The notes: generated by a model not told the origin, from the letters alone. DNA of 64,000 nt from Cryptomeria japonica (GCF_030272615.1 NC_081410.1:115631640-115695639), one strand, 5' to 3'. Positions 1-11,600 are shown, counted from the stretch's first letter. Made by a program: numbers and translations.

Positions 1-208
1 ACTAATACCAGAACTAGATACAAACCATGATAAAAAAAAAAACAAGATTCTGAAGAAGAGGATCTTTCAGAAATGACTCCAGTAGATCATATACATACCT
101 ATCTTCCATTGTTTCTCAACCTGCAATACCAAAATTGCTTACACCACATCTGGTCATAAACGGATCACCGGGTTTGACATCAATGACAATATTCACACAA
201 ATCCAACA
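1..208 (-). repeat. Partial LTR, same family as the 642-12806 element
   Basis: The last bases (tcacacaaatccaaca, ending at 208) and the preceding 'tttgacatcaatgacaat' match the right end of the LTR that finishes at 12806. Upstream similarity is weaker, so this is an older or diverged copy cut by the window edge. No polypurine tract follows, so 208 is probably the outer boundary of an element or solo LTR rather than a junction with internal sequence. Confidence 0.75.
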
Positions 209-636
209 ATGTATAGTGTGCAATTGTGCAACCAAATATTTTAGTTGGTAGATTTCAACGAACAATTACAACATTTTGTGAGGTTTTTTGGATAAATAAT
301 AATTTTGGATTAGGTTCTTTGGCAAGAAGATAAATAAACAATAAGACATAATGACTGTTGATATCTTCAAGGTAATAAGGTTGAATGGTTTCACTAATCT
401 TCAGCAATAAAACATGCTAGACATAATAACAATCTAATTTATTTAGGTGGGCATATTATTCCTAATGGACTCACAAGATTGACATATGTCTCCACTCTAA
501 GAGAATGGCTACATCCATCACCTTAGTGTCATATTACCATACAAAGGATAGCTAAAGAATGCAAGGTCATGTGTACCATCTTACACCTCTTGCCTTAGAG
601 GACTAGCCTTGGTCAAAGTAAACTCTATCTCAATAC
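209..636. other. AT-rich spacer, no feature seen
   Basis: Stop-rich in all frames, without recognisable repeats. It lies between the partial LTR and the target duplication of the next element. Confidence 0.6.
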
Positions 637-641
637 AAGGA
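637..641. repeat. Target-site duplication AAGGA, left copy
   Basis: AAGGA here equals 12807-12811 exactly, which fixes both outer ends of the LTR element 642-12806. Confidence 0.93.
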
Positions 642-2013
642 TGTTGGATTGGTTGAAGGAACCAAAATACTAAGAGGGGGGGTGAATCTGTATTCCCACC
701 AATTCATAAAACTTTCTCCTAACTTCTTAACCTTTTACTATTACACCAGATTTATCAATTAAACACATCAACATGAAATAGAAAATGTAGAATAAACATG
801 AAAACACAACCACAATAGGAACATTGGATTTTATACGTGTAAAACCCAAATGGGAAAAACCACAAAGAATGTTAGCTCTCACGATAATATAACTAGTTAT
901 ATGATGTTTACAAAATGAGTGGCTCACTGCCAAGATACAAAAATGGCTTGTTGTCACACTGCAAGATTACCAAAGCGGCTCACAGTCAGAATGCTCACTG
1001 CAACAGAAAAAGATGAACTAAAGAAAGGTGCATCTCTAAATGCATAGAATTATTTCCAATATAAGATTAGATAACAAAATACTAACTCATTGTTTTCTCA
1101 CTGTTCTTTTCTTTGGTTGTTGTCTTTTGTGCTAATCTTTTGTTGCCTTTCTTTCTTTGTTTTGTCCTTTCTTGCTTCTCTAATGCTTTTCTTTATGATA
1201 CGTAAGTGGATTTCGAGTCCCTTAAAACCTATTTTTCCTTAATTAAAAACAAAATACTAACTCACAGAAGATCTAGTAAAGAATCTCTATGCCAACACTG
1301 ATCATTGTACTGCAACAAATCTGGTTAAAGGATTATTGAAACATTGTCTTCACTCTGACTTTTCTTCACTATCCACAACTCACACTTTACACTATGTAAT
1401 CCTTTTGTCTTGTTGTTTCTTCATGCGCTTATTCACTCTATGTCTCTACACACTCCTATATTTACATATATGTATATATATTGGTAAGCACAATCACCAA
1501 GATGATATGTTAGCCAAGCACAAATGATTTATTCAATGATATAATTGCTCGGATTGACACATTCCCAAAAATGCCTCAATCAAAGATATGATAACCAAGT
1601 TGGCCTTCACTAATCTTCTACACGTTTCACATACTAGGACCAAGCAATCATCTACCAAACTCATAGGAATGGATCCATAAGCACAATTTCCAAGCATCAT
1701 CAAAAAATGACTCCATAATATGAATGTCACTGAATCTGGAATATAGAACTTGTAGCACAGAATACAAGTGACATAACCATGACCAAAAAACCTCAACATG
1801 ATCAAGATATAAGATTTTTTATCACCTCCAGAAATGACACTAGAGAGTTACACAATCCTTATAGCTCTACATCACATATATACTTGTTCTCCATCACTGC
1901 ACAACGTCATAACCTATACCATCCTCATCTTCTCAATATACCACATCCAGACCAATCTGGATGACCGATTTGACATCAATGACAACAATGACAATGTTCA
2001 CACAAATTCAATA
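642..2013 (-). repeat. 3' LTR of the outer element, with a foreign insertion
   Basis: 1372 bp against 1192 bp for its partner; the excess is explained by the insertion at 1073-1264. Short 'ggctcac' units recur around 918-1000 as in the partner. The terminal ACA is mutated to ATA at 2013. A TA-rich block at about 1448-1480 corresponds to the TATA-like block of the other LTR. Confidence 0.93.
1073..1264. mobile_element. About 158-bp insertion in the LTR, flanked by 17-bp direct repeats
   Basis: The 17-mer aacaaaatactaactca occurs at 1073-1089 and again at 1248-1264. The partner LTR has it once, at the matching place (about 12054-12070). The inserted DNA (1090-1247) is T-rich, ends ttaattaaaa and contains tttcgagtcc (1211-1220), which resembles a Pol III B box. 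A long target duplication fits LINE-machinery retroposition, so a SINE or a short retrocopy are options. I see no clear A box. Confidence 0.7.
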
Positions 2014-2025
2014 ATCTCCCCCTTT
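2014..2025 (-). other. Polypurine tract of the outer element
   Basis: Plus-strand atctcccccttt, which is AAAGGGGGAGAT on the minus strand, directly beside the 3' LTR where plus-strand DNA synthesis would be primed. Confidence 0.85.
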
Positions 2026-2246
2026 GTCATTGATGGCAAACATATCATTCAAACATATTAGACAATATGACTCATGAATCCCTCTTACTCAAGCATCTCA
2101 AAAACTCTTTCTCCATATATTACACTTTCTCCCCCTTTGACATCAAGGACAAAGGGTGTCTTTGATGAAAGAAAGGAAACAGAGGATAAGCTCAATATTT
2201 TTTTTGTTAAAACTGCACAGCAATTGAAAGAAACACATAAACAAAC

Positions 2247-4007
2247 TCAACTGCTCTTCTTCTGAAAGATTTCCTTATACTTCTCCTTCAATTTCAGAAG
2301 AAGAATATTCCATGAATGCACAACTATCTTAAGACTTACGCACAGGCTCCTACACTCTACCAACACATCTACATCATGAGAAAATATGTCTGGAGTAGAA
2401 AGATTTTGCTCATATTTAACTGCATTTAAAAGCAATGTCGAAAAGTACTCCAATTTTGCTTCAGCAATTTCCTTAACCTTCCAAAACACATTAACGAAGT
2501 CTTCTTTTCAGCCTCTATAGAAAGAATAGCTCAGACTACAATTAATTTACCTTCTTTATCTATACACCATACTTGTCATTCAAAAAATTAAAAGATTTGC
2601 CTACAAAACTCAATTCATCTTTTATTGAATCAATCCTAGCTTTAAGTTTTGCCAAAGCTATCGGCCACTGCAAACAATATCTGTACACCCTACTAGCATC
2701 ATTGATATAGTTCTTCATTTCATTCATGCATACAGTTAAACTCCTTTGAGCATCACTGCATTTTTCCAACAGGCTCAAGCTTTCAGTCTCAAAATATTCA
2801 CTCATTTGTTCTTTAAGAAATTCAAACAAATATTTCAGAAGCACATTACTAAGATCCTCAATTCTAATGTTATTCTAGAGTAAGTAATTTATCAACAACT
2901 TCTCAATCTCATCATATTCAGTATATGGAAGTCAAATAGTTCCAATCTTTCTGATTTTATCATTACCTTCAAGATTTTTTTGACAAATCGGTCTCATCAT
3001 CATCAAGTTTTGCTAATATCAATTCCAATACAACAACAACTAACTCTTTTCTAACAAGAGATACCAGATCATCCAATTGAATTATATCTTTCTCTTTTTT
3101 ATCTTTCTTCTACCTTTTAGCAACATAGGAACTGGTAGACACAATCTCCTCCATTTTTCTCTTTCTGGATGAAGAACCCTCCTTAACAGTAGTAACACTA
3201 GGAGATACCAGATCAACACTCCAAGCATCAAAGAATGATTCAAAGTAAGATTTATATATTTCATCATAATTGTTCAGCTTCTTCAACTAATGATAGATTT
3301 GCCTAGCTACCCGAACACAGGATTCCCATAACACATCTTCTTTTGCTTATAAGGATCCTAGAGAGTACATAGCTAGATAGACAAGCAATGATCCAAACCT
3401 AAAGGCTTAACTCTGTTCTTTTGTCATTCTTATATTCTCAAGCAATTGATCTTTCAGAACTTCACACAAATCAAATTATTTTTCCTTCCATAACCATCAT
3501 ATGCGCAACATAAACTACAATAGCCGAAGTGGAACCTTCCCTATTTCAAAAATAGATCTTGTAATAAATACCATAGGCTACATACCTAACTATTGGATAA
3601 TCAATTTTATCGATTATTAGAGCTCTCTGATCTCCCTTTACATCGATTAGGTTTTCAACCTCTTTGTTTTTCACAGATTTCTTCACTAGTACAGTTCCTT
3701 TATCACATAAGTCAATCATAACCGAAATAAGATCTTTAGATATCGGATAGGGTTTGTTAAATACCAGGTAACCATTCTACACATGGATGAGAATTGGTCT
3801 AATTATCTCTTCGTTATCAAACTAGGAGAAATCAACCCATATATCAAGTCCTTTATCACTTAAATCTCTAATTTTTTGCACATCCCTCTCACTCTGATTC
3901 TTCTTTTGCATTCTGATTTTCTCAGTGTCAAACTCTTCAATTCGAACCTTATCAACAATATGAAATGCTCCACTGCTCTTTTCTTCGATGACTTTCTTAG
4001 ACTCCAT
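2247..4007 (-). pseudogene. Unrecognised second ORF of the outer element, broken
   Basis: Reading leftward from an ATG at 4007 the translation looks protein-like but has stops and frame changes. Open pieces include 4007-3822 (charged, starting MESKKVIEEK), a stretch around 3600-3800 with YPIVRYVAYGIYYKIYF, and 2844-2560 and 2489-2247, which are Leu/Lys/Glu-rich and helix-like. I recognise no domain, and it is not reverse transcriptase, integrase or protease. It lies between the gag-like frame and the 3' LTR, a place where some non-autonomous elements keep an extra gene. Counting these fragments as one gene is inference. Confidence 0.45.
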
Positions 4008-4265
4008 GATAATCTCTTCTTTCTTGTTCTGTTGTTCTTCTACTATTCATAATACTTTCAAAACATGATAAAGAAAAAAAACTTCAAACATTGATACTTA
4101 TCTTGCCAAAAAATCGCATTAGGGTTTTTCCGCCAAAACTGTCTTGTCGATGATGTCAACACAAACCACCAATTATCGGATAGCCTCTCTACCATAGTCA
4201 TGCTAGATCTACAACATGATCTACTCGGATAGAGGTATCAAAATATTTCCCTTCAGAAACTCCCC

Positions 4266-5083
4266 TTGAGCCAAAGCAATATGCTCAATTACCGGAGGAA
4301 AAGGTGTCTGCACCGGATTTCGGTACATAAGGATTTCTTCCATTATTCACCTCCTTCCTTTTCCAAACCCAATTTTCTTCCTTATTTGATCCATCATTCT
4401 TCATTCCATTATTATCAGCATATTTCTCCATATTTCCATTTCTGCATTGATTAGCATAATGTCCAGATTGCTTGCACTTGAAACAATTAATGTTCTTTAC
4501 TAAATCTACCAGAAAAGTTCTAGATCTGCACTGATTAATTTTATGACCATAACCATTGCAAGTATGACAATATCCATGAAAGTTATTATATACCTTATTT
4601 TCTCCAACCAGATTGTAATTTTGACAGTAGTCTTGTAATTATAACACTGAATGCTTCTACAATTTGCAGCCTTATGATCAAATATATTGCATTGATAACA
4701 ATAGCCATTAAAAGATGGATACCTTTGTGCATTAGGTTGACAAACTGGTGGCCTTCTTGCATTAGTATTTTGATTCTGGTTTTCACCTGTGTCTTCTAAT
4801 TTCTTCTCTCCTTCTACCTTGACCTCTTTGCTTTTGTCTTCATCAATCTGATTTGAACATTCACCAAATTGAAATCCAAGTCCAATCTTATCTAAATAAG
4901 CTTTCTCCATGTTGATCAATTCTTCCAAGAGCTTACTATTGTCAAGAACCTTAGTTTTTGCCTTCAGCTTCTTTACTTCTTCCTCTAGCTTCTAGCATTC
5001 TCCAGTATGCAGCTTGATTGATTCTTTCAAGGTTTCCTCTATCTTATTATTCTCCTCAATTTTTTGCATCAAATCTTTAACAT
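4266..5083 (-). pseudogene. Gag-like protein, C-terminal part: coiled coil and three CCHC zinc knuckles
   Basis: This continues the frame that starts at 11544 and is cut by the nested chromovirus; across the insertion the reading resumes with KDLMQKIEENN. After a Glu/Lys-rich helix with an in-frame TAG near 4994, residues EKAYLDKIGLGF precede the knuckles, as in copia-type gag tails. Three CX2CX4HX4C motifs are visible: CYQCNIFDHKAANC (about 4670-4710), CHTCNGYGHKINQC (about 4515-4565, other frame) and CFKCKQSGHYANQC (about 4445-4490). A frameshift lies between the first and second. Such knuckles bind RNA in retroelement capsid proteins. No polymerase frame follows. Confidence 0.75.
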
Positions 5084-5868
5084 TGAAGCAGTCACTGGTT
5101 AGGAGGGACCTCAAAGAGATCAATCTAAACCGGTCAACAAGAGTAAACACAATGGAAACACAAATATATGATGGAGGCAATGTAGAACATATTGTTTTAT
5201 TTCATGAAAAGTGATTACAACCAATCGGTAACAATCGGGTTATAGAAATGGCTCACAGGCCTGCTAAAACATGTTCAAAGTACAGAATTGGTCACAACTA
5301 GGACCTCAAATCTCAAGATCTATCTTCTACGCTTAGTCTAACTACCTAATTACATTATAATGCACAATTACAATGATTTATATGATCCAAGTGGATCCGG
5401 TCAGCCCAAAAAGGGATCAAAACCTGAAGAATAAGACCTAACGTGTAAAACCAACAAGGTCGGCCTCCGCCAAGAGATTCCTCCCAAAAATACAAAGGAT
5501 GAAGTGTAGATCGTGGGAAAAGGTCATTCATATGCCAAAGAACATTAGGATCAAAGCTCAGGGCACCACAAGATACGGAAGGGGATCTGGTAGGTCACCA
5601 ATGTGCAAATAGGTCCAGGCAACCGATAACGGGAAACTGTCATGGAAACCGATAGCAATAACTTGTCGGAAAATGATCCAAATGTTTAGTGGTTTGGGAA
5701 TAAGGAAGATGATCCAGTCTTCAAGTAGAGTCCAACTCCACATGATCCGGTGAGTGAAAATCGGGACACACATAAAGAAATGTTAAAACTGCAAACAGAA
5801 AGCAAAATAGAAAGGAAATGTTTTTGGTTGATGCAAGATTGCCATGAATTGGGGATGCCCCTGCATCA
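5084..5868 (-). repeat. 3' LTR of the chromovirus
   Basis: 785 bp, TGAAGCA...TGCATCA on the plus strand. It matches 10524-11328 throughout except for about 20 bp that the partner has gained at about 11075-11098 by a local duplication. Confidence 0.94.
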
Positions 5869-5900
5869 GACATCCGAGGTTTGAAAAAAAAGTGAGTCTC

Positions 5901-6254
5901 TCACTTTGCTGGGGTCAGAGAAAAACCAAGGTGATCTACCTCTTTCTGAGAAATCCAAGATGAATCTTCAACTAGTATATCCTTCCACTTCACAAGATAC
6001 TCCTTATCCTGACTACTCCATGTACTACGCCCAATCTTATTGTCCAACATGTCTTCAATCTGATCTGGTTCCTTTCGGGGCAACTGTTTCTCCAAGTCTG
6101 CAATATTGTCCTCACTGAATTCTGGTTCATGATACTCATGAAGATCTGCAATGTTAAACACAGGAAAAATACTTAGACTATCCGGTAACTCCACTTCATA
6201 TGCATTTCCAGAATTGAACTTCCTCAAAATCTTGCAAGGTCCAAACTTTATCAT
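5901..6254 (-). pseudogene. Chromodomain and integrase C-terminal tail of the chromovirus
   Basis: The translation begins MIKFGPCKILRKFNSGNAYE, the usual GPY-type end of Ty3 integrases, then VFNIADLHEYHEPE, and ends with a chromodomain around EYLVKWKDILVEDSSWI. Chromodomains of this class are thought to steer integration to marked chromatin. The aromatic residues Y, W and W of the fold are present. It stays in frame with the integrase upstream (6402-7460) but is separated from it by stops near 6401 and 6257. The stop at 5901 lies close to the 3' LTR, as in intact relatives. Confidence 0.9.
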
Positions 6255-6401
6255 CTACAACTTGTTATAAGTTCCAACCAAAAATCTTTCTTTTCTCAGA
6301 TATACCTTCACTTCATCACCAACTTCAAATTCCTTATGTCTCCTCTTCTCATATGCCTTCTCCTTATACTTGTTGTTCATGTCCTCCAAATGTTGCTTAA
6401 C

Positions 6402-7460
6402 CTAAATATGCAAGGCTGCCATTTGATCTGCAAAGTCTTCTGCTTCTGAACTTCTCTGGTCTTCACTGTTAATATCTCTTAATTCTAATATACCTCTAGG
6501 ATGCACTCCGATAACAATCTCAAAAGGTGTTTTTCCGGTACTCGTGTTTACTAAATTATTGTAGGCAAACTCTACTTGTGCAAGAATCAAATCCCAACTT
6601 CTGGTTTTATCTCCAACTAAACATCTCAACAAATTTCCCAAGCTCTGGTTAACTACTTATGTTTGTTCATCAGTCTGTGGATGAAAAGAAGAACTGAACT
6701 TCAAATCTGTCTTCATCTTCTTCCAAAGTGTTCTCCAAAAATAGCCAACAAACTTAGTGTCTCTGTCTAAAACTATGCTCTTAGGTAATCCATGCAATCT
6801 CACTACTTCCTTGAAAAATAGGTCTGCTACATGTAATGCATCTTATGTCTTCTTACAAGGTATGAAATGAACCATCTTTGAGAATCTATCCACTACCACA
6901 AATATAGAATCATTCCCTCTCGATGTTTTAGGTAATCCAAGTATGAAATCCATGCTTATATCCTCCCAAGGTCTTACCAGTATTATCAAAGGTTTATACA
7001 GTCCCACATTCTGGCTGCTACCCTTTGCAACTTGACAAACTCTATAACTTTGCACATATTTCTTAACATCCTTATGAATATGGGGCCAAAAGTAATGCTC
7101 ACTCACCAATGCTACCGTTTTGTCAATACCAAAATGTCCAGCTAATCCTCCACTATGTTTCTCCTTTATTAGATTATCCCTCATAGAACTCTTAGGTATG
7201 CACAACTGAACTCCTCTAAATAACATCTCATCCTGAATGAAGTAATCCAACCACTTTCTTCTATCTACCATAATTGGTTCTCTACATGCTCTCCAAGGTT
7301 CTGCAAAATCCGGGTCATCATCATACAAGGTCTTCAATTCCTCAAATCCTAATACTGTCACTCTCATCTCTGTCAACAAATTCCTTCTCCTACCCAATGC
7401 ATCAGAAACTTTGTTAGATTTCCCACTTCTATGCTTCAACACAAAGGTGTAACTCTGCAA
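6402..7460 (-). pseudogene. Integrase of the chromovirus
   Basis: A zinc-binding HHCC region is seen at about 7190-7020 (HSGGLAGHFG...YFWPHIHKDV...YRVCQ), with the first cysteine replaced by tyrosine. The catalytic core follows: the first Asp in DISMDFILGLPKTS and the second in [13 protein letters not shown]. At the expected glutamate after HPQTDEQT there is a TAA stop (about 6661). Another stop lies at about 6842 after PCKKT. Integrase would insert the cDNA into chromosomes. This copy lacks the third catalytic residue and is certainly inactive. All pieces remain in one frame, so point mutations rather than indels broke it. Confidence 0.92.
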
Positions 7461-7463
7461 AAA

Positions 7464-8678
7464 TTATACCCATCTCATATGTCTCTGATTCAACTTTCTT
7501 TGACTATTCAAATACTGCAAGACTTGATGATCCGTATACAACACAAACTCCTTAAGCAACAAGTAATGTCTCCACTTCTTCAAATCTTGAACTATGGCAT
7601 AAAACTCTTGATCATATACTGAATATCTCCTTTGGGAATCATTCAATTTCTCACTAAAATAAGCTACTGCTCTCCCTTCCTGACTCAAGACTGCTCCTAT
7701 TGATGTTCCACTTGCATCACAATCCACTTGAAATACTTTATTGAAATCCAGTAAAGCTAACACAGGCTGCTCAGTCACTTTCTGCTTCAATAGTTCAAAA
7801 GTTTTGTTTGCTCCGATGGTCCACTTGAATCCCTTCTTATCTCCTCTCATGGTCTCAGTCATAGGGTTACAAACTGAACTGAAATTTCTAATGAACTTCC
7901 GGTAAAACCTAGCCAATCCATGAAATGATCTTACCTCTCCAATACTTTCCGATATAAGCCACTCAACAATTGCTTTCAATTTCTCAAGGTCCATCTTCAA
8001 ACCACCCTCAGATTTCACAAACCCCAAATAGACTAACTGATCCTTCATGAAAGTACACTTCTTGATATTTATCAGCAACTTTTCTTCTCTCAACCTCTGC
8101 AAAACTTGTCTCAAATGAAACAAATTCTCCTCTTTTGTCTTACTAAAAATCAGAATGTCATTCAAATACAAAATAACAAACTTACCCAAGAATTTCTTCA
8201 ATACCTCTTTCATCGGCCTCATGAAAGTACTCAGTGCATTAGTTAACCCAAAAGGAATCACCAACCATTCATACAATCTTGCATTTGTCTTGAATGTTGT
8301 CTTCCACTCATCTCCTTCTTTGATCCTGATCTGATGATATCCACTCTTAAAATTTATCTTTGTAAAGTATTTGGCTCCACTCAAACAGTTCATTATGTCA
8401 ACCATCCTAGGCAAAGGAAACTGGTATTTCACTGTGATCTTGTTTATTGCTATGGAATCGGTACACATTCTCCATTCTCCATTCTTCTTAGGTGCTAATA
8501 TTGTCGGTACTGTAGAAGGGCTCATAAATTCTCTGATCAAACCTTTCTTCAATAGCTCCTGCACTTGTCTATTCAGTTCTTCATTGTCTATCGATGTCTT
8601 CCAGTGTGCAACTTTGTTAGGTAAACTAGCTTCGGGAACCAAGTCCATACAATGATTAATACTTCTTATAGGTGGCAA
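7464..8678 (-). pseudogene. Reverse transcriptase and RNase H of the chromovirus
   Basis: A 404-codon open stretch. The N-terminus LPPIRSINHCMDLVPEAS and LAPKKNGEWRMC are typical of Ty3 reverse transcriptase. Motif A reads FTKINFKSGYHQI where the family has an Asp (TKIDLKSGYHQI), and motif C reads YLNDILIFS where it has YLDD. Two of the three catalytic aspartates are therefore asparagine. RNase H begins at about residue 285 (VDCDASGTSIGAVLSQ, then TDHQVLQYL) and looks intact. A TAA at 7461-7463 separates it from the integrase in the same frame. A frameshift near 8790 separates it from the protease. Confidence 0.94.
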
Positions 8679-8863
8679 TCCATCAAGAACATTATCTGAA
8701 ATGATGTCTTCATATTATGTCAGCAAATCTTTTATCTCTTCTGGTTGTTCCTCTTCATGCTCCAAATTCTCAGTCTTCTAAGGAATTAAGGTAAAACACA
8801 CATTTCATGTCTCAATCTATCCAGGAATTTCCTTCCATCCACCAAACAGATTCTAGCATTCGT

Positions 8864-9517
8864 CTAGACTTCATTCTTCAAAGGTTCCTCCAAGGGCAAC
8901 AAGGTTTGCTTCATCCCATTGGCCACAATAGTGTATGTATTCGTCCTCACATCATGTTTTGCATGTCTATCAACCGGCCAAGGTCTACCCAACAAAAGAT
9001 GACAAATATCCATAGGCATAATATCACACAAGACTTCATCATGATAATTCCCAATTTTCAACTTCACCAAACATTTCTCACTTACTAACAACTTATGTTC
9101 ATCCCGAATCCATACTATCTGATAAGGCTTAGGGTGTTTCAATCTTTCCAATTTCAGCTTATTCACCATCTCTTCTAAAACAAGATTATTTGAACTACCA
9201 CTATCAATAACAACTTTACAGCACTTACCAGATACCTTACATCTGGTCTTGAACAAATTCTTCCTCTACAAAGGTTCTTCATCTATCCCAGTATGACACA
9301 AATCTCTCCTCATCATCAATAGTTTTCCATCTTTTGGTTTATTATCTGATCCAATGGGGTTTTCTTCCACCACTTCTTCTCTTCCAGAATTCTCTATCTT
9401 CTTACACTCAAAAGCACGATGTATAGAAAGTTCCTCTAAATATTCTCTTGTCTTGTCTTCCAAAATTCTCATTCCAGTAGCCATCTGGTTCTCTCCTCCG
9501 GTAGAAATTTCTATCAT
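8864..9517 (-). pseudogene. Gag zinc-knuckle remnant and aspartic protease of the chromovirus
   Basis: HRAFECKKIE (about 9400-9430) is the end of a damaged CCHC knuckle. After an in-frame stop near 9266 comes a retropepsin domain with the active site VVIDSGSSNNLV (about residues 15-28 of the 130-residue piece) and the family-typical end DIMPMDICHLLLGRPW. The protease would cut the Gag-Pol polyprotein. The DSG active site is intact. The frame differs from gag and from reverse transcriptase, so at least two indels have occurred. Confidence 0.88.
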
Positions 9518-9647
9518 ATTTCTGATATGAATTAACTTCCTTGCTTACTTCTTTGTCTTTGTTCTGATCTATACAGGTTCCTCTACCTCCGGTATATCCT
9601 CTTCCTCCTTGAAATATACCTCTGGTAAACCTTCCACCTCTGCCTCT

Positions 9648-10415
9648 CTACCTCTGCTCATGTCTTTTGTTTAGCTTCTCGTCTTCCTTTAGGGCATACT
9701 GGTAAGCCTCTTCAACACTCTGTAATTTGATCAAACTAAGTTCATATTGTATAGACACCCGCAATCCATTCAAATATCTTACAACTTGTTCAACTTCATC
9801 ATCAACATGTGTAGATCTGATATTCAACTTGTAAAATGCTTCGGTGTATTCCTTCACACTAGATTCCTTTTGTCTCAAATTCTGCAACTTTCGGAACAAA
9901 TTCACTTGATAATCAACCATCATAAATTTTGACTTCAACTTAGAAACCAATCGATTGCATGTCTTGATCTTCTCTTTGCCTCTCCTTTGTCTATCAACCT
10001 GCAAATACTCCCACCAAAGAGATGCATGACCTTTCAACCGAGTACAGACATATTTCACCTTCCTTTCTTCTATAGTTTTTTCAAAATCAAAATATTTCTC
10101 CATCTCTGAGATCCAATCCATCAATTCATCTAAATCACACTTTTCATCATATCCTCGTAGGGTAAAATGAGGTTTAGTATTCACCATACTCAAAACCCTC
10201 AAAAACCTTTCCTCATCCGGATCAACTATCGGTGGGTTTACTTGTTCTGTTGGGGCTTCTTCTCCTTCATCTTCACTTACATCTTCAATGTTTCAGCCTC
10301 TTCTTTGGGATGTCTCCATGGCTTCCAACCGGGCTGCTATACCTCGCAACATTTCCATCACAGCAAGGTCTGCATTTCCACGCACTCCACCATTCCTAGT
10401 TCCTCTATGTGTCAT
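9648..10415 (-). pseudogene. Gag capsid protein of the chromovirus
   Basis: The likely ATG is at 10415 (MTHRGTRNGGVRGNADLA), 95 bp inside the primer-binding site. A TGA at 10293-10295 interrupts the same frame; CGA-to-TGA would explain it. The retrotransposon gag domain follows: GYDEKCDLDELMDWISEME, then LKGHASLWWEYL and a helical region ending EEAYQYALKEDEKL. Gag forms the particle around the RNA. A frameshift at about 9630, in the Arg/Gly-rich stretch before the zinc knuckle, separates it from protease. Confidence 0.9.
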
Positions 10416-10509
10416 CTTCTACACCAGTCCTTTGCAGTTGCAGGTCGGATCCATAATTTGCCACCCTGCAACAAAATTCTCAGGACATGCAATCTCTGAA
10501 ATGAAGCTC

Positions 10510-10521
10510 ACTCTGATACCA
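10510..10521 (-). other. Primer-binding site of the chromovirus
   Basis: Minus-strand TGGTATCAGAGT, complementary to the 3' end of plant initiator-Met tRNA apart from the last base, two bases inside the 5' LTR. Confidence 0.9.
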
Positions 10522-10523
10522 CT

Positions 10524-11328
10524 TGAAGCAATCACCAGTTAGGAGGGACCTCAAAGAGATCAATTTGGACCATTCAGCAAGAGTAAACATAATGAAAACA
10601 CAAAGATATGATGGAGGTAATGCAGAAGAGATTATTTTATTTCATGAAAACTGATTACAACCAACCAGTAACAACCGGGTTATAGAAATCAGCTCACAGG
10701 CCTGCTAAAACATGCTCAAAGTACACAATAGGTCACAACCGAGACCTCAAATCTCAAGATCTATCTTCTACACTTAGTTTAACTACCTGATTACATTCTA
10801 ATGCACAACTATAATGATTTATATAATCCAAGTGGATCCGATCAGCCCAAAAAGGGATCAAAACCCAAGGAATAAGACCTAACGTGTAAAACCAACAAGG
10901 TCAGCCTCCGCCAATAGATTCCTCCAAAAAATCCAAAGGATGAAGTGTAGATCGTGGGAAAAGGTCAGCCACACGCCAAGGAACATCGAGATCAATGATC
11001 AGGGCACTGCAAGATACGGAAGGGGATCTGGTAGGTCACCAATGAAAACAGGTCCAAGCAACCAGTAATAAGAAACTGTCAACTAGTAACAGGAAACTTT
11101 CATGGAAACCGATAGCGATAACTTGCCAGAAAATGATCCAAACTCTTTGTGGTTTGGGAATAAGGAAGATGATCCAGTCTTCAAGTAGAATCCAACTCCA
11201 CAGGATCCAGTGAGCCAAAACCGGGACACACAGAAAGAAATGTTGAAACTACAAATAGAAAGAAAAACATAAAGGAAATGTTTTTGGTTCATGCAAGATT
11301 GCCATGAACCGAGGATGCTCCAGCATCA
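10524..11328 (-). repeat. 5' LTR of the chromovirus
   Basis: 805 bp, partner of 5084-5868. Bases 10817-10825 read TATATAAAT on the minus strand, a plausible TATA box. About 20 bp near 11075-11098 are a local duplication (gaaactgtc / ggaaacttt copies). Confidence 0.94.
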
Positions 11329-11544
11329 AACAGTCTCATTCGCTTCCTTCAACTGGTTTTTAACTTCCTTATGCCTCAATTTGAATTTTTGGATTTTCTC
11401 TCTCAGCTCCTGCACAAATTCATTTGCTACCTTCATATTCTCTTTTAATTCCTCATTCTTTGATTCAACACTTTCCAAATCTTGAAGAGTTGTTTGCAAG
11501 TCTTCATCTAACTGAAATTCTCTAGTCATACACATAGGCTCCAT
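11329..11544 (-). pseudogene. Gag-like protein of the outer element, N-terminal part
   Basis: The ATG at 11544 lies about 57 bp inside the primer-binding site of the outer element. It encodes 72 residues starting MEPMCMTREFQLDEDL and then an almost pure coiled coil (KNEELKENMKVANEF, QELREKIQKFKLRHKEV). The frame runs into the chromovirus LTR at 11328 and resumes at 5083. The short lead between primer site and ATG fits a first gene. No globular capsid domain is visible upstream, so if this is a gag it is a reduced one. Confidence 0.7.
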
Positions 11545-11600
11545 GATTCAACCAACAAGGATCTCCCTCAAGCGGTTAATATTTCAAGCAAGGGACCAAT

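Larger units (their letters stand above)
5084..11328 (-). mobile_element. Ty3/gypsy chromovirus, decayed, nested in the outer element
   Basis: LTRs at 5084-5868 and 10524-11328 bound an internal region reading leftward as gag, protease, reverse transcriptase, RNase H, integrase and chromodomain. The flanks are AACAT (5079-5083) and AACAG (11329-11333), a target duplication with one mismatch. The two LTRs differ at roughly one base in ten in the stretches compared, so the insertion is old. Every domain is present, but several stops, frameshifts and lost catalytic residues mean it cannot move on its own. A clear polypurine tract beside the 3' LTR was not found. Confidence 0.95.
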
